Shown here in pieces: positions 48,550 to 59,300 of a stretch of 64,000 nucleotides of DNA. The notes beneath the pieces are model-generated. The model was not told where the DNA came from. It made no database searches and worked only from the letters and a program-made list of their open reading frames with translations. Position numbers and translations under genes: made by a program. Position 1 is the stretch's first letter; each line of letters starts with the position of its first letter. The DNA is from Paulinella micropora (taxonomy: Eukaryota; Cercozoa; Imbricatea; Euglyphida; Paulinellidae), in assembly GCA_019918135.1 (NCBI GenBank), contig WBZZ01001245.1, positions 310,001 through 374,000 on the forward strand, in the 5' to 3' direction.

Positions 48550-49414
48550 TTACTGCCAATGTTTGTAGATGGCCAAGGCCATCTTGGCGTCCGACAGGGC
48601 GTTGTGCGAGGCCAAGTCTTTGCGTTCTCCGGCCGGTACGATCTCTCTGTAGACTTGTTCCAGCTTGAGTCCCTTTTTCTGGCCACTAAGTTTGCGCGCC
48701 AGCTGCAGTGTACAGACGGTGTTCAGACCAACCAGGTCGACGCCAGGCAAGCCCTGTTTGAGCATGCGAAAGTCGAAAGCCAGGTTGTGGCCAATGACCA
48801 CGCCGCCCGCGGTCGTAACGTCGCGCATCAATTTCGCCAGCGTAGCGATTTCCACGGCCGCGTCATGGGATGAGCGGCGCACCTGTTCCCAGCGGCTTCG
48901 GCCGCTTCCGAGATGCGCACCATACGGTTGTGGTAGCGCACGATCTTGCAACACTCCATCTTGGTCTCGCCGTTGACTTTGAGCACGTAGCCGAGCTGGA
49001 TAGGGACGTCGGGCTCGACAGGCCTGTAGTTTCTGTATCAATCGCGAGCACGGCCGTGTCGTTCAGCACGAGCGGAGGATCGGCGGGCGGCCGGACAAGC
49101 CCCTTGCGAATGAGCGTGGCCGCGATATATCGCTCGCGTCTTTCTGCAATCTTTTGGCGGTTGTTTTTGTTCCATATAATCTTGGTTTCCAGGTGTCGCT
49201 TTTTCCGCTGCTCCTTCAAGATGTCGCTGTTTCGTACGCGCTTCCATAACCCGGCCCGCTTCAGCTTGCTGATGATTCTTTCGGCGTGGGCGGTATCACC
49301 CTTGACATGCCTCTTGATCGACGGACAATGTTGAAGAACGCCCCAGAGCCCCGCGGGGTCCGCCTCCAGCGAGACATCGTGGTCAATGCAAAACTTAACG
49401 CTACATACGGCCAT
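48550..49414 (-). pseudogene. DEDDh exonuclease, broken right copy
   Basis: Compared with 40829-41707 this copy has a one-base deletion just after the Exo I region (near 49012) and a 13-base deletion near 48888 that removes part of an AIHGISWEQ segment. The frames before and after still read as exonuclease (IDTETTG, and GHNLAFDFRML, SDAKMAL). Both indels are absent on the left, so the loss occurred after the arms were formed or last equalised. Confidence 0.75.
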
Positions 49415-49496
49415 TGCGGTGCCTGATTGTTGTGACACTACCCATAGAAGAAAAAAAATTTTTTTTTTCTTCTGGGCGTTGAATTTTATATCTGGA
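49415..49496. promoter_or_regulatory. Bidirectional promoter with CTTCTG motif (right)
   Basis: This mirrors 40748-40828: GAAGAAAAAAAATTTT then a T-tract and TTCTTCTG at 49467-49474, 23 bases before the primase-helicase ATG at 49497. T-run length differs from the left arm. Confidence 0.6.
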
Positions 49497-52400
49497 ATGG
49501 AAACCTTCTACAAGGGGCGGGTATGGTACACGGGATCAAGAGAGCAAAAACCACAAGCAGCCGCTTTTAAAAGGGCGGACTCGCTCGGCCACAAGATTAC
49601 GGTGGCCTTGGCGGACCCAAGCAGAAAAGGCAGCCGGGCCAAGTGGTACACATCCTTTCCGGGTATTGATGAACTTTTCGAGTATTACCGCGGCTACGGC
49701 GAAGAAAACCGTGCCTTTTATGTCATCGATCGCTCAATCGAAGTAGAAGACGTGACATCGACCCTTGCCATGGACATTGAATGGGTGACTGGCAAACGTG
49801 ATGCCATGACCCCCCAGCGGCTGGCTAAGATACTATCGGCCATACGAGGGGAATTACCCATGCTAAAGGATCATGACTGTAAGCTGCTCGATTTCGGGCG
49901 GAAGCAGTCTGACAACACGTTCAAGAACAGCTTCCATTTGCACGTGCCATCGGTTGTCTTCGCCAACAATAAGGAAGTGGGTAACTTTGTCAAGGCCAAG
50001 CTGTGGCTAGCCCAAGGCCTCATCAACGACCCGCTGATGAAGCAAGGGGGTAAGGACATTATCGACTTTGGCATATACTCTCGCAACCGGCTGTTCCGTT
50101 TGCCAGGGTCGGCCAAGCTGTCGGGTGAAGAAGCTGTGCCCAAGAACATGCCTGCCTGTGTGCAGGACCTGCTGGACGCCATCCCTGCATGGTACAGGCC
50201 CATTACGCATACGGCCACCGAGGAGGAAGCCATGAAATGCCAGCGCAAGTATACCAAGCCTTCTTCGAGATTTGGAGACAACGCAGTCGCTCGTCATTTG
50301 ACCGACCTGTTACGCCAAAAAGGAGACATGTTCACCATCGTCAAGTGCCTGTCGGACGGGAGGTACGTGGGCATTACGGACCCGGAGCACGGCCGGACAT
50401 GCCTTATCAAGGGAGAACACAACAAGAGCGACAATTGTTATTTTATAATCGATAGGGAAGGCTACGTGCATTATCATTGCTTCGACTCGGAGGCCCACCC
50501 GTATTGCGCTGGTACAGTGATCGGTCGTTTACCAGGGCACGAAAAAGCGCCGTCCATGTGGGCCCCTGGTGTCAGGCTCAACAACCACGACGAGCCAGAA
50601 GGCTACCTCAAGCCCCTCATTTTCGATGATTGCGACCAAGTCATTGCCGTGGCCGCGCACTGTGGCCGTGGGAAGAGTACCGCGCTGGTGAGGCTCGTTA
50701 GGCGCATGCTTGAGGAAGAAGCGCCCGAGGGACTTCGCATTCTCGTGGTCTCTGCGCGTATCTCGCACGCGGCGGTACAGAAGGGCCAGTTTGACGGGCT
50801 TGGGTTTATACACTACAAGGACAAGAAATGGTGGGAAAATGATCGGGTCATTTGCCAGTACGAGTCTCTTCACAATCTATCTGACCACAAGGTCAAGGGC
50901 TTTGACTTGGTGATTATGGACGAGGCCCGGTCCATCGTCGACCAGATGTTGTCTAGCGAGACAAACGGCAAGTTCTTGGGCCGTAACGCGCGCTACTTCT
51001 ACGCTTTGCTTAGCCGTCCGGGCGTCAAGGTGGTGGCGCTGGACGCGGACCTCGAGAGCGACGGGGCCGTGCCAGCGCTGCTGCAGCACATTGCAACTTC
51101 TCCGAGCGCCATCCGGGTCGAGCGCTACACTCAGAACCCAACCAAGCGCAAGTTCTATGTAACGAGAGACCGCAAGCAGCTGATTGACAGGATCAAGTCC
51201 TCGGCCAAGGCGGGCGAGAAGACGGCGATCGCGTGCGCGACCAAGGCCTGCGCCGAGGCCTGGGAGCAGCTCATCAAGAAAGAACGCCCCGACCTCAAGG
51301 CTGTCCTGATTACCGGCGACGTCGACGATTCGCTGAAGAAGTCTATGCAGGACCCAGACACGTTCCTGAAAAACTTTGACGTCCTGATTTTTACTAGCGC
51401 GGTCTCGGTAGGGGCAGACGTGCAGCTGCCATGGCACCTGCTGCTGGTGGACGCCTCCTCGCGCAACGGCTGCGGCCCGCGCCAGCTCATGCAGATGATG
51501 GGTCGCTTCCGCAAAATGCAAGTTGAGCGGGTCGACGTGCTGTACCCGCCCAAGCCCATGAAGGCCGACGTCAGCTACGCACTTTGCCACCGCCTCGAAA
51601 AGGCCAGACGGGACCTGCGCGAGCGAGAGACCGATATTAAACAATACCAAGGCATGATCAGGTTCCAGGAGACGTTTGACGAGGACGGGACCATGCTCCT
51701 TTCGCCTGATTGGTTCACTGAACTGCACATTCACGCACGGGCCGAGAAGCTGGCGCAGTTTGAGGAGGAGTTCAAGCGGCAGGCCGGCCGCCACCAGTTC
51801 CAGCTGATCATGGAAGAGGAGGCAGGACAGGACGAAGGAGCGGCAGAGTTCAAGGAGTACAAGGAACTGGCCAAGGCCGACCGGGAGAACCTTTTCAAAG
51901 ACGCCTTTGATGTGTTCAAGGACTGTCCACCCGACGAGCTCCACCAGCGCCTCAAGGATCTCAAGGCCAAGACCGACGCCAACGAGGCGTCTGCCTATGA
52001 AAAAATCCAGCTTGCTTTGGTCCATACCCTCAAGCTGTTCCGCGGAGAGGGAGGGGATGATGAGCGTCGTGAGAAGCAGCGGGCCCTTACTTATGACGAG
52101 TTCAAGCTGGTCTCTGAGAATACGCGGCCTCTATACAACATTGCAGCCGTGCTGAAAAAAGGCCTGCTGAGCGAGGAAATCTTGATGCAACAGAGGAACA
52201 AGCTACGGGAGAGACAATACATCAACACCGCTGACACCCCTCTGTGGCACATGGCTGCTTTGAAGACGGTGCAGGCATTCGAGGTGCTTGGAATCCAAAA
52301 CGCGGGGCTGCGCGCGGACGGGACATCCACGGTCTCTTTTACCAAGAAGGACGTGGTTGCCAACAGGGCCAAGATCATTGAGTTGACCAGCGCAGCGGTC

Positions 52401-52766
52401 AGAGCGGGTGGATCAAAGATACGATCATATACTACTTCAGGGAAATTAGCCGCTGATCCCGCACATCTTCCTCTCAAGGGACTGCGTCAGGCGATACAAA
52501 GCAATTTTGGTGGCACTATCAAGGGTCGACGAAAGATGAAGAGAGACGGCGACCGCAACAAGACAGAAGAATACGTGCTCGAACAAAACAGGACCCTTGT
52601 CGATCTCGCGATGCTGTCGAACGCGTACGAAGGCGACCAAATTGCGAATGTTATTGTGGCAGGAAGCAACACAATCGAAATCGAACCCCCTCTCAAGAAG
52701 AGCAAGACCAACGATGACCAGACGACTCTCAAATTCACCAATCGTGGCCTGGAGGCCGTTTCTTAA
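49497..52766 (+). CDS. AEP primase fused to origin-binding-type SF2 helicase (right copy)
   Basis: The ORF from the shared ATG at 49497 gives 1089 residues with every motif of the left copy (AMDIEW, NSFHLH, CGRGKST, VIMDEAR, GRFRK). It differs from the left copy by only a few substitutions. The C-terminus is LEAVS, 13 residues shorter than on the left because of a one-base change near 52760. The related decayed copies end in LGVV, so this shorter end is probably the original one. Both arms thus hold an intact gene. An upstream in-frame extension to 49386 exists only in this arm and lacks an ATG in the left. Confidence 0.85.
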   Translation: METFYKGRVWYTGSREQKPQAAAFKRADSLGHKITVALADPSRKGSRAKWYTSFPGIDELFEYYRGYGEENRAFYVIDRSIEVEDVTSTLAMDIEWVTGKRDAMTPQRLAKILSAIRGELPMLKDHDCKLLDFGRKQSDNTFKNSFHLHVPSVVFANNKEVGNFVKAKLWLAQGLINDPLMKQGGKDIIDFGIYSRNRLFRLPGSAKLSGEEAVPKNMPACVQDLLDAIPAWYRPITHTATEEEAMKCQRKYTKPSSRFGDNAVARHLTDLLRQKGDMFTIVKCLSDGRYVGITDPEHGRTCLIKGEHNKSDNCYFIIDREGYVHYHCFDSEAHPYCAGTVIGRLPGHEKAPSMWAPGVRLNNHDEPEGYLKPLIFDDCDQVIAVAAHCGRGKSTALVRLVRRMLEEEAPEGLRILVVSARISHAAVQKGQFDGLGFIHYKDKKWWENDRVICQYESLHNLSDHKVKGFDLVIMDEARSIVDQMLSSETNGKFLGRNARYFYALLSRPGVKVVALDADLESDGAVPALLQHIATSPSAIRVERYTQNPTKRKFYVTRDRKQLIDRIKSSAKAGEKTAIACATKACAEAWEQLIKKERPDLKAVLITGDVDDSLKKSMQDPDTFLKNFDVLIFTSAVSVGADVQLPWHLLLVDASSRNGCGPRQLMQMMGRFRKMQVERVDVLYPPKPMKADVSYALCHRLEKARRDLRERETDIKQYQGMIRFQETFDEDGTMLLSPDWFTELHIHARAEKLAQFEEEFKRQAGRHQFQLIMEEEAGQDEGAAEFKEYKELAKADRENLFKDAFDVFKDCPPDELHQRLKDLKAKTDANEASAYEKIQLALVHTLKLFRGEGGDDERREKQRALTYDEFKLVSENTRPLYNIAAVLKKGLLSEEILMQQRNKLRERQYINTADTPLWHMAALKTVQAFEVLGIQNAGLRADGTSTVSFTKKDVVANRAKIIELTSAAVRAGGSKIRSYTTSGKLAADPAHLPLKGLRQAIQSNFGGTIKGRRKMKRDGDRNKTEEYVLEQNRTLVDLAMLSNAYEGDQIANVIVAGSNTIEIEPPLKKSKTNDDQTTLKFTNRGLEAVS

Positions 52767-52809
52767 AAAACCCCCAAGCATCTATTCTCCCCAAAAAAAA
52801 AGATGATGA

Positions 52810-54235
52810 TGGTATTTTAGAATATATCATACGTGGCGCAAGTTCCCCCCATAATTTCAGGGGGAGGTGGGGGGGATCGTGCGCCAAAAAAAGAAAAAAA
52901 AGTGTGCGCGGGGGCTGAGCGCGGACGGGACATCCCACAGTCTCTTTTACCAAGAAGGACGTGGTTGCCAACAGGGGCCAAGATCATTGAGTTGACCAGC
53001 GCAGCGGTCAGAGCGGGTGGCGGAAGGTTACAATCACGAGTCAAGGCTGGAAAGGTAGCCAACGATCCCAGTCACGCGCCTCTCAGGGGACTGCGCCAGG
53101 CGATACAAAAGCAACTTTGGTTCGACCATCAAGGGTAAGCGAACAAAGAGAAATGAAGGCCGTGACCAGGTAGAGATGTATGTCATCGAGCAGGACAAGG
53201 ACCTTGTGAACCTCGCTATGTTGGGGTGGAAACAGCGACAATATTCCGCCAGCAGCCTTTACAACGGATTTAGACGCTGTGGTTGAGCCTTCTTCCAAAA
53301 AGCGCAGGGTCACCGAGGGAGCCGACCACAACGGTCAAAAGAAACTTAAGTTTACGAACCATGGATTGGGAGTCGTTTAAATCCTTCTTTTTTTCATTAA
53401 AAAAAATTTGGGGCCGATTTGACCCATGAATACAGGGGGGAAGTGGCAAAAACCGGCCCATAACTATCGGACGGCCACTTGACTGGTTTACATAAATCTT
53501 TGTGCATGCCCACGCCGAGAAGATGACCAAGCACCAATTCGAAAATCGTCATGGACGAGAATGAAAAGGCCGAGACGGAAGAGACCAAGACCATGCGCGC
53601 CTTCTTTGAGCTATGCGAGATCTCGGTGGAGGAGTTTGATCAGCGGAGGCAGGACCTCGATGGACGCGTCAAGAAGAGGCAGACCGCCACCTGACCTACG
53701 AGCTCTTTATGCTGGCGCACAAGCACAAGAGGGTCGTGTTTAACCTGGCCATGGTCCTGAAGCGAGGTCTGGACCACGACGTTGTGTTAGCTCCCCTTCA
53801 GCATGCGTGGCGCGCGTTCCCCCCATAATTTCAGGGGGAGGTGGGGGAACGCGCGCCAAAAAAAAAGTGTGCGCGGGGGGCTGAGCGCCAGGCGATACAA
53901 AATAACTTTGGTTCGACCATCAAGGGCAAGCGAACAAAGAGAAATGAAGGCCGTGACCAGGTAGAGATGTATGTCATCGAACATAACAAAGACCTCGTTA
54001 AACTCGCTAGTATGATATCCAATGCGTGGCACGCATTCCCCCCATAATTTCAGGGGGAGGTGGAGGGAACGCGTGCCAAAGAAAAAGAGTGTGTTTTTAC
54101 TTTGCCATTTCTGGCGCGCATTCCCCCCCCCATAATTTCAGGGGGGAGGTGGCAGGAAGCAGCACAATCGAAAATCCAGGGACCAGACAGCTCTCAAGTT
54201 CACCAATCCGGGAGGGGGGAGGGGGGGCCCCCGCT
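52810..54235 (+). pseudogene. Broken partial copies of the primase-helicase 3' end (right)
   Basis: This mirrors 36040-37436. In order there are fragments matching AKIIELTSAAVRAGG (near 52980), KLKFTNHGLGVV with a stop (near 53370), a frame from an ATG at 53551 (MDENEKAETEETKTMRAFF) leading to LTYELFMLAHKHK, AIQNNFGSTIKGKR (near 53895) and a last LKFTNPG-like piece near 54195. They are two decayed extra copies of the gene end, with GC-rich foldbacks at the breaks. Confidence 0.65.
52835..54165. repeat. GC-rich foldback repeats between helicase fragments (right)
   Basis: Four copies with core ATAATTTCAGGGGGAGGTGG occur at about 52837-52888, 53812-53860, 54026-54079 and 54113-54165. Inverted ends (GGCGCGCGTTCC type) flank the core. 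They are the mirror set of those in the left arm. Confidence 0.7.
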
Positions 54236-54245
54236 GAATTTCGGT

Positions 54246-54794
54246 TCACGCAAAGAGGTTTAATAAAAAAGACTCGATCAAACTTGCGGGAGGCGCAGGA
54301 GACTGCTGCTGGTGCTGTATCGCCAGTTTCTTTTCCCAGTACCTCTGCATATAGATTGCCCGTTTCTCAGGATGGCTGTCCATGTATCGTTTGGTCCGGC
54401 GAGCACGCCCGGCCCTAGCTCGCGCCTCGTCCCGTCGCGGGGATATCTTGGTTGTGCGTAGCCCCGCCTTTTCGAAGGCTTTTAGCATTTTCCGGCGCCT
54501 GTAGCCTCCTCCACCAAAATGCAGGCCCTTGAACGGACATTTTTGATAAAGGGTCCATTCTTCCGACAGTTCATTTGCGCGCGCGTGGCAGGTGCTGCTC
54601 TGACACTTTGAACCCGGGAGGTGTTTCCTAGTCAGAAGGCCAGCATCGCAGAAACGAACCAGCCAGGACGGGCGTGTACCGGCGGGTAAATGTCTAAGTT
54701 TCCGACGACATTTTTTGTAGGACTCAAAGTGGTCATGTACAGGGGCGTCCGTTGCTACCGGAACACACCCGCAATTTTCTGCCTCCTCCGCCAT
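54246..54794 (-). CDS. Unknown basic Cys/His protein, 182 residues (right copy)
   Basis: The start is at 54794 (MAEEAENCGC). The frame is unbroken and appears identical to the left copy at 35453-36001. Upstream lies foldback copy 2 (54853-55142), as on the left. Function unknown. Confidence 0.55.
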   Translation of the reverse strand: MAEEAENCGCVPVATDAPVHDHFESYKKCRRKLRHLPAGTRPSWLVRFCDAGLLTRKHLPGSKCQSSTCHARANELSEEWTLYQKCPFKGLHFGGGGYRRRKMLKAFEKAGLRTTKISPRRDEARARAGRARRTKRYMDSHPEKRAIYMQRYWEKKLAIQHQQQSPAPPASLIESFLLNLFA

Positions 54795-54852
54795 ACTTTC
54801 TGCACTATGGTCCACAAGAAAAAAAAAACCAGCATCATTGTGTCTCGGGAAG

Positions 54853-55142
54853 CTCAAAATTAAAAGACTTTAAAAGGCTGAGACGTGAGACAGGGTCCGG
54901 GGTCTGCTGGCGAGATATAAAATGGGCAATGTGCAAAATGCGTTCAAGGGGGGGCGGAAGAGGTCTCCCCCCCCTCCCCCCTCCTCAGTGACACTTTAGA
55001 CACAATGACAATTGGTAAAGGAGTGATTAGAATAGTAGATATTACAGATTGCACATTGCACATTGCACATTCTGGGAGCTGGCTCACGTCTCAGGCGATT
55101 AAAGCCTTTTAATTTTGAGTTTCTTGAGACAAGAGGCGGAGA
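54853..55142. repeat. Foldback, MITE-like repeat copy 2 (right)
   Basis: This is the mirror of 35117-35406 with the same inverted ends and GCACATT repeats (55060-55075). Confidence 0.65.
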
Positions 55143-55256
55143 TGCAGACGGAAAGAAAGTTTCAGGGTGGAAGCTGCTGATATAATATGCACACACCAGA
55201 AGTAGACATTGGTCTTAACCGGTATTCTTCCCATCAACCTCTCTGCCTTGGGTGGC

Positions 55257-55692
55257 TCTGGTACAGTGGCGGAAGCAGTAGCAGTGAATGCGGGTCCTTC
55301 ATCCATCTCGATGCCGAGGAGCTCATCGAGCAGAAAATAGCATCGGGTTGCGCCGCAAACTCAGTGATACACCGCGATCTTCTGCTCGATGAGCTCGAGT
55401 CCAGCTGCATGGCTGCCTCGAGCTGTTCGTGCCTGCTCCGACCGCAGATGTTTCGCCCTCTCGCCTGGTATCAGAGGGCCAGCACCTGGAGCAGCTTGTC
55501 GAAAAGCAGGCAGTCGACCGGCCTGCCTTTCGACAAGCTACCAACAACCCTTGCATCTGCATCAGAACATCCACTGAAGGAGGCGATGGCGTCGGTGACA
55601 GCGAAAAAGCCGTCCTGTTGTCTCACTGACTCTCCAAAGTCAGCCTCGTTGGTGCATTCGCCTTCAAACACGTCCATCATGCTTGCTTGGTC
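55257..55692 (-). pseudogene. Decayed BRO/MSV199-like copy (right)
   Basis: This is the mirror of 34567-34990, with the same internal deletions and early stop. Confidence 0.6.
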
Positions 55693-55699
55693 GATTTGT

Positions 55700-56120
55700 G
55701 AGCAAAAAAGAAATGACAAAAGCTGTTACGGGTAGGAATGGTTCAGGCACGTTTTGCCCTTTTGTTTTCGAAAAATCTCGATATTCGAAACAACTCGGCC
55801 GGGGTCAGACCATCCATTTCATGAGCCGGCTTTTGCGTGAAATTTGAACCACTGGTCGAAAATTTAACGGGTCCACCGAAATAGCCGTTACTCTTCTTTT
55901 TTCAAAAAGAAGTTCCCGGGAAAACGGCTAGCCGTTACTTATTTTTCAAAAAAAGTTCCAGAGAAAAGAGGTACACAGGCATGGACAACAGCACGCTGTT
56001 CCTCAATGGTTGTCTCCCTGCACGTGCGGCCTGCGTGGCTACGACCGATTACGTCGTGCGAGGCTTACTGGAAAAACCACCGCTTTCACTCATGGCACCA
56101 GACGAGCTGCCGGTGTGATA
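55700..56120. pseudogene. Decayed duplicate of the small gene and leader (right)
   Basis: This is the mirror of 34140-34560: the BRO-like leader, GTAACGG modules, then a plus-strand start region (ATG at 55981, MDNSTLFLNGCLPARA) that soon loses the frame seen at 57691. Confidence 0.5.
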
Positions 56121-56149
56121 AAAGGCAGAGAAGGAGAAAATAATCGAGG

Positions 56150-56492
56150 CGTGTCTCAGGAAAAAAAATAAAAGGGTTCTAAAAGGCTGAGACGTGAGAC
56201 ACGGTCCGGGGGGTGAGGCAATATATAAAATGGGCAATGTGCAAAATGCGTTAACGTTAAACTTTGCAACTATGCATTCCAAGGGGTCGGAAGAGGTCTC
56301 CCCCTTCAAAGTGGTTATTCTTTAGACACTTTAGACATGTTTTTTTTAATGACAATTGGTAAAGAAGTGATTAAAATAGTAGAGATTGCACATTGCACAT
56401 TGCACATTGCACATTCTGGGGTCCGGCCCGGGACCCTGGCTCCTGTCTCAGGCGATTAAAGTCTTTTAATTTTGAGTTTCTTGAGACAAGAG
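56150..56492. repeat. Foldback, MITE-like repeat copy 1 (right)
   Basis: This is the mirror of 33757-34100, with inverted ends (CGTGTCTCAGG near 56150; TGAGTTTCTTGAGACA near 56473) and four GCACATT repeats. Confidence 0.65.
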
Positions 56493-56520
56493 GCGGTCTT
56501 TCTCAAAGTAAACATTGGTC

Positions 56521-57147
56521 TTAACCGGCATCCCTCCCATCACCCTCTGTGCATTGGGGTGGCGCCGTGAATGCGGGCAGAAAGGCAGTACTTCTCATGG
56601 CCTCTACTGCCTGCCTTGCGCTTTTGCGTGCCTCAGCCGCGAAGAACAGTTTGTCGTCGTCGTCCATCTCGATGCCGAGGAGCTCGAGCACGCCCTTGTA
56701 TGCATCGGGATGCGATGCATATTCGGTGATCGCCAATGTCTTGCGCGCGCCGATCTCCGCGATCTTCTGTTCGATGAGCTCGAGTTCGACGCGACGCTTC
56801 TTGTTGGTAGGCTGCTCGACCACCACCCTCTCGCCTGGTATCAGGTCCAGCACCTGGAGCAATTTGTCGAAGGGCAGGCAGTCGACCGGTCTGCCTCGCC
56901 TACCGTCGACTCTCGCGAATGCGATCCTCTTGAGTGAATCCGGCTTTCCGACTTGGGGCTTAAGTCTGGTATAAATATCCCATGCATCTTTGGTAGAACA
57001 CCCCTTGAAGGAGGCTATCGCGTCGGTGACGGAGAAAAAGCCGTCTTGTTGTCTCACTGGCTCTCCAAAGTCAGCCTCTTTAAGTCCCATGAGCATCGGG
57101 TTGGCCGCGATGGCCTCGTTGGTGCATTCGCCTTCAAACACGTCCAT
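56521..57147 (-). CDS. BRO/MSV199-like DNA-binding protein (right copy)
   Basis: The start at 57147 corresponds to the left copy's ATG; 208 residues, frame unbroken and apparently identical to the left. The presence of two intact copies and several decayed ones in the element suggests repeated local duplication of this gene. Confidence 0.6.
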   Translation of the reverse strand: MDVFEGECTNEAIAANPMLMGLKEADFGEPVRQQDGFFSVTDAIASFKGCSTKDAWDIYTRLKPQVGKPDSLKRIAFARVDGRRGRPVDCLPFDKLLQVLDLIPGERVVVEQPTNKKRRVELELIEQKIAEIGARKTLAITEYASHPDAYKGVLELLGIEMDDDDKLFFAAEARKSARQAVEAMRSTAFLPAFTAPPQCTEGDGRDAG

Positions 57148-57469
57148 GATGCTTGCTTTGTCGATTTGTGAGCAAAAAAGAAATGACAAAGGCTGTTACG
57201 GGTAGGAGTGGTTCAGGCACGTTTTGCCTTTTTTTTCGAAAAATCTCGATATTCGAAACAACTCGGCCGGGCCAGGCTTATTTTGGACCATCCATTTCAT
57301 AAGCAGGCTTTTGCGTGAAATTTGAACAAGTTGTAAAATGTAACCGCAGCTACAAAGGGTAGCTAGCCCAAAGTTTCACGGGTCCACCAAAATAGCCGTT
57401 ACTCATCTTTTTCAAAAAGAAATTCCCGGGAAAACGGCTAGCCGTTACGCATCTTTTCAAAGAAAAGTA

Positions 57470-57612
57470 ACGGTTTTTCACCTTCCCAACCCCATTACTT
57501 TTTTTCTTATTATTTATTACATATTATATATCAGAAATTTCTAACATATAACATGTAATAAATAATAAGGAAAAAAGCAATAGGGTCGGGGAGGTGAAAA
57601 ACCGTTACTCGT
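57470..57612. repeat. Long hairpin copy 3 (right)
   Basis: This is the mirror of 32640-32781: a CTTATTATTTATTACATATT stem with GTAACGG and CCGTTAC ends. GTAACGG modules continue on both sides. Confidence 0.75.
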
Positions 57613-57690
57613 CTTTTTCAAAAATGGAGTAACGGTTAGCCGTTACCTTTTTTTTTCAAAAAAAGTTCCAGAGAAAAGAAGTACACAGGC

Positions 57691-58003
57691 ATGGACAACA
57701 GCACACTGTTCCTCACTGGTTGTCTCCCTGCACGTGCGGCCTACACCTACCTAGCCTGGCGTGGCTACGACCGATTACGTCTACTAGCGCTCCTGCCGGC
57801 TCTCGGGCGCCCTCGACCATAAGGAGGACAAGGGGGTTTTCGGCGGCGAGGCCTACTGGAAAGACCACCGCTTCACCCATGGCACCATGTGGGCTCTCTA
57901 CGCACTCACCGGCCGAGCGGACTTCCTAGCTGTCGACACCTTCATGGGCGCAGCCATAGTCTACGACCACTACACCGACGAGAAAACAATCCTCGCCGCC
58001 TAG
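57691..58003 (+). pseudogene. Unknown small gene with a frameshift (right copy)
   Basis: It has the same start (MDNSTLFLTGCLPARAAYTY), shift near 57812 and continuation (DHKEDKGVFGGEAYWKDH, FMGAAIVYDHYTDEK) as the left copy, ending at the TAG at 58001-58003. The downstream Cys-rich ORF starts 14 bases later. Confidence 0.45.
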
Positions 58004-58017
58004 TCAACATCGCCGCC

Positions 58018-58440
58018 ATGGCTCAGAGCGTAACCAGGGTCAAGCCCAACGGGCTGGTGCAGCTCAAAATCCGCAATGGCAAGCGCGGGGGTAAAGAAAG
58101 GTGGGCACGTGCCTGTCCACAGTGCTTCTCCCAGGGCGTGGCCAGGCAGGTCCACGCCAACGACTTGTGCTACGAACACTGCTCCCAACAGTGCACCGAA
58201 TGCCTCCGGGAGCAAGCCAGTGGCTACACCGACGTCTACCGCGACGGTGTCTGTAAGACACACGACTGGTCGAAAATTTCACGGGTCCACCGAAACAGCC
58301 GTTACTTTTCTTGTTCGAAAAAAGTTCCCGGGAAAACGGCTAGCCGTTACTCGTTTTTCGAAAAACGAGTAACTGTTAGCCGTTACGCACTTTTTTTGAA
58401 AAAAACGAGTAACGGTTTTTCACCCTCCCAGACCTTATAA
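58018..58440 (+). CDS. Cys-rich small protein (right copy)
   Basis: The ORF starts MAQSVTRVKPNGLVQLKIRN (left copy: QHKIRN) and keeps CPQCFSQG, CYEHCSQQCTEC and CKTHDW. The tail again runs into GTAACGG-type repeats. Two zinc sites are possible; function unknown. Confidence 0.45.
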   Translation: MAQSVTRVKPNGLVQLKIRNGKRGGKERWARACPQCFSQGVARQVHANDLCYEHCSQQCTECLREQASGYTDVYRDGVCKTHDWSKISRVHRNSRYFSCSKKVPGKTASRYSFFEKRVTVSRYALFLKKTSNGFSPSQTL

Positions 58441-58487
58441 ATTTTCCTATTTTTATTATATATTACATATTATAAATATCTAGAAAA

Positions 58488-59300
58488 CAGTAGCACCCCC
58501 TGCTTCCTCTTCTTTAGTATCTCCTTCTCCTTCTTGTCCTTCTTCTTCCTTTTCACCCTTTCCACTCTCCTCCTCCTCTTCTCTCTTCCATTTCACCCTT
58601 TCCAATCTCCTCATCTTCCCCTTCATCCCCTATCTCGACAGCTATGCGTCTCTTCTTTCTCCTCTCCTATCCTCCCCCCTCTCCCCCTGCTTCCTCTGCT
58701 TTAGTATCTCCTTCTCCTTCTTGTCCTTCTTCTTCCTTTTCACCCTTTCCACTCTCCTCCTCCTCTTCTCTCTTCCATTTCACCCCTTTCCAATCTCCTC
58801 ATCTTCCCCTTCATCCCCTATCTCGACAGCTATGCGTCTCTTCTTTCTCCTCTCCTATCCTCCCCTCTCCCCCTGCTTCCTCTGCTTTAATATCTCCTTC
58901 TCCTTCTTGTCCTTCTTCTTCCTTTTCACCCTTTCCACTCTCCTCCTCCTCTTCTCTCTTCCATTTCACCCCTTTCCAATCTCCTCATCTTCCCCTTCAT
59001 CCCCTACCTCGACAGCTATGCATCTCTTCTTTCTCCTCTCCTCCCCCCTGCTTCCTCTGCTTTAGTATCTCCTTCTCCTTCTTGTCCTTCTTCTTCCTTT
59101 TCACCCTTTCCACTCTCCTCCTCCTCTTCTCTCTTCCATTTCACCCTTTCCAATCTCCTCATCTTCCCCTTCATCCCCTGTCTCGACAGCTATGCGTCTC
59201 TTCTTTCTCCTCTCCTATCCTCCCCTCTCCCCCTGCTTCCTCTGCTTTAATATCTCCTTCTCCTTCTTGTCCTTCTTCTTCCTTTTCACCCTTTCCACTG
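58488..59300 (-). repeat. Purine-rich minisatellite, right block B (four units)
   Basis: Pyrimidine-rich on this strand, it has markers (CCCCTATCTCGACAGCTATG) at about 58627, 58816, 59001 and 59176. It joins the half hairpin ending at about 58482, so about 200 bases present on the left (31575-31775) are missing here. Confidence 0.85.
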
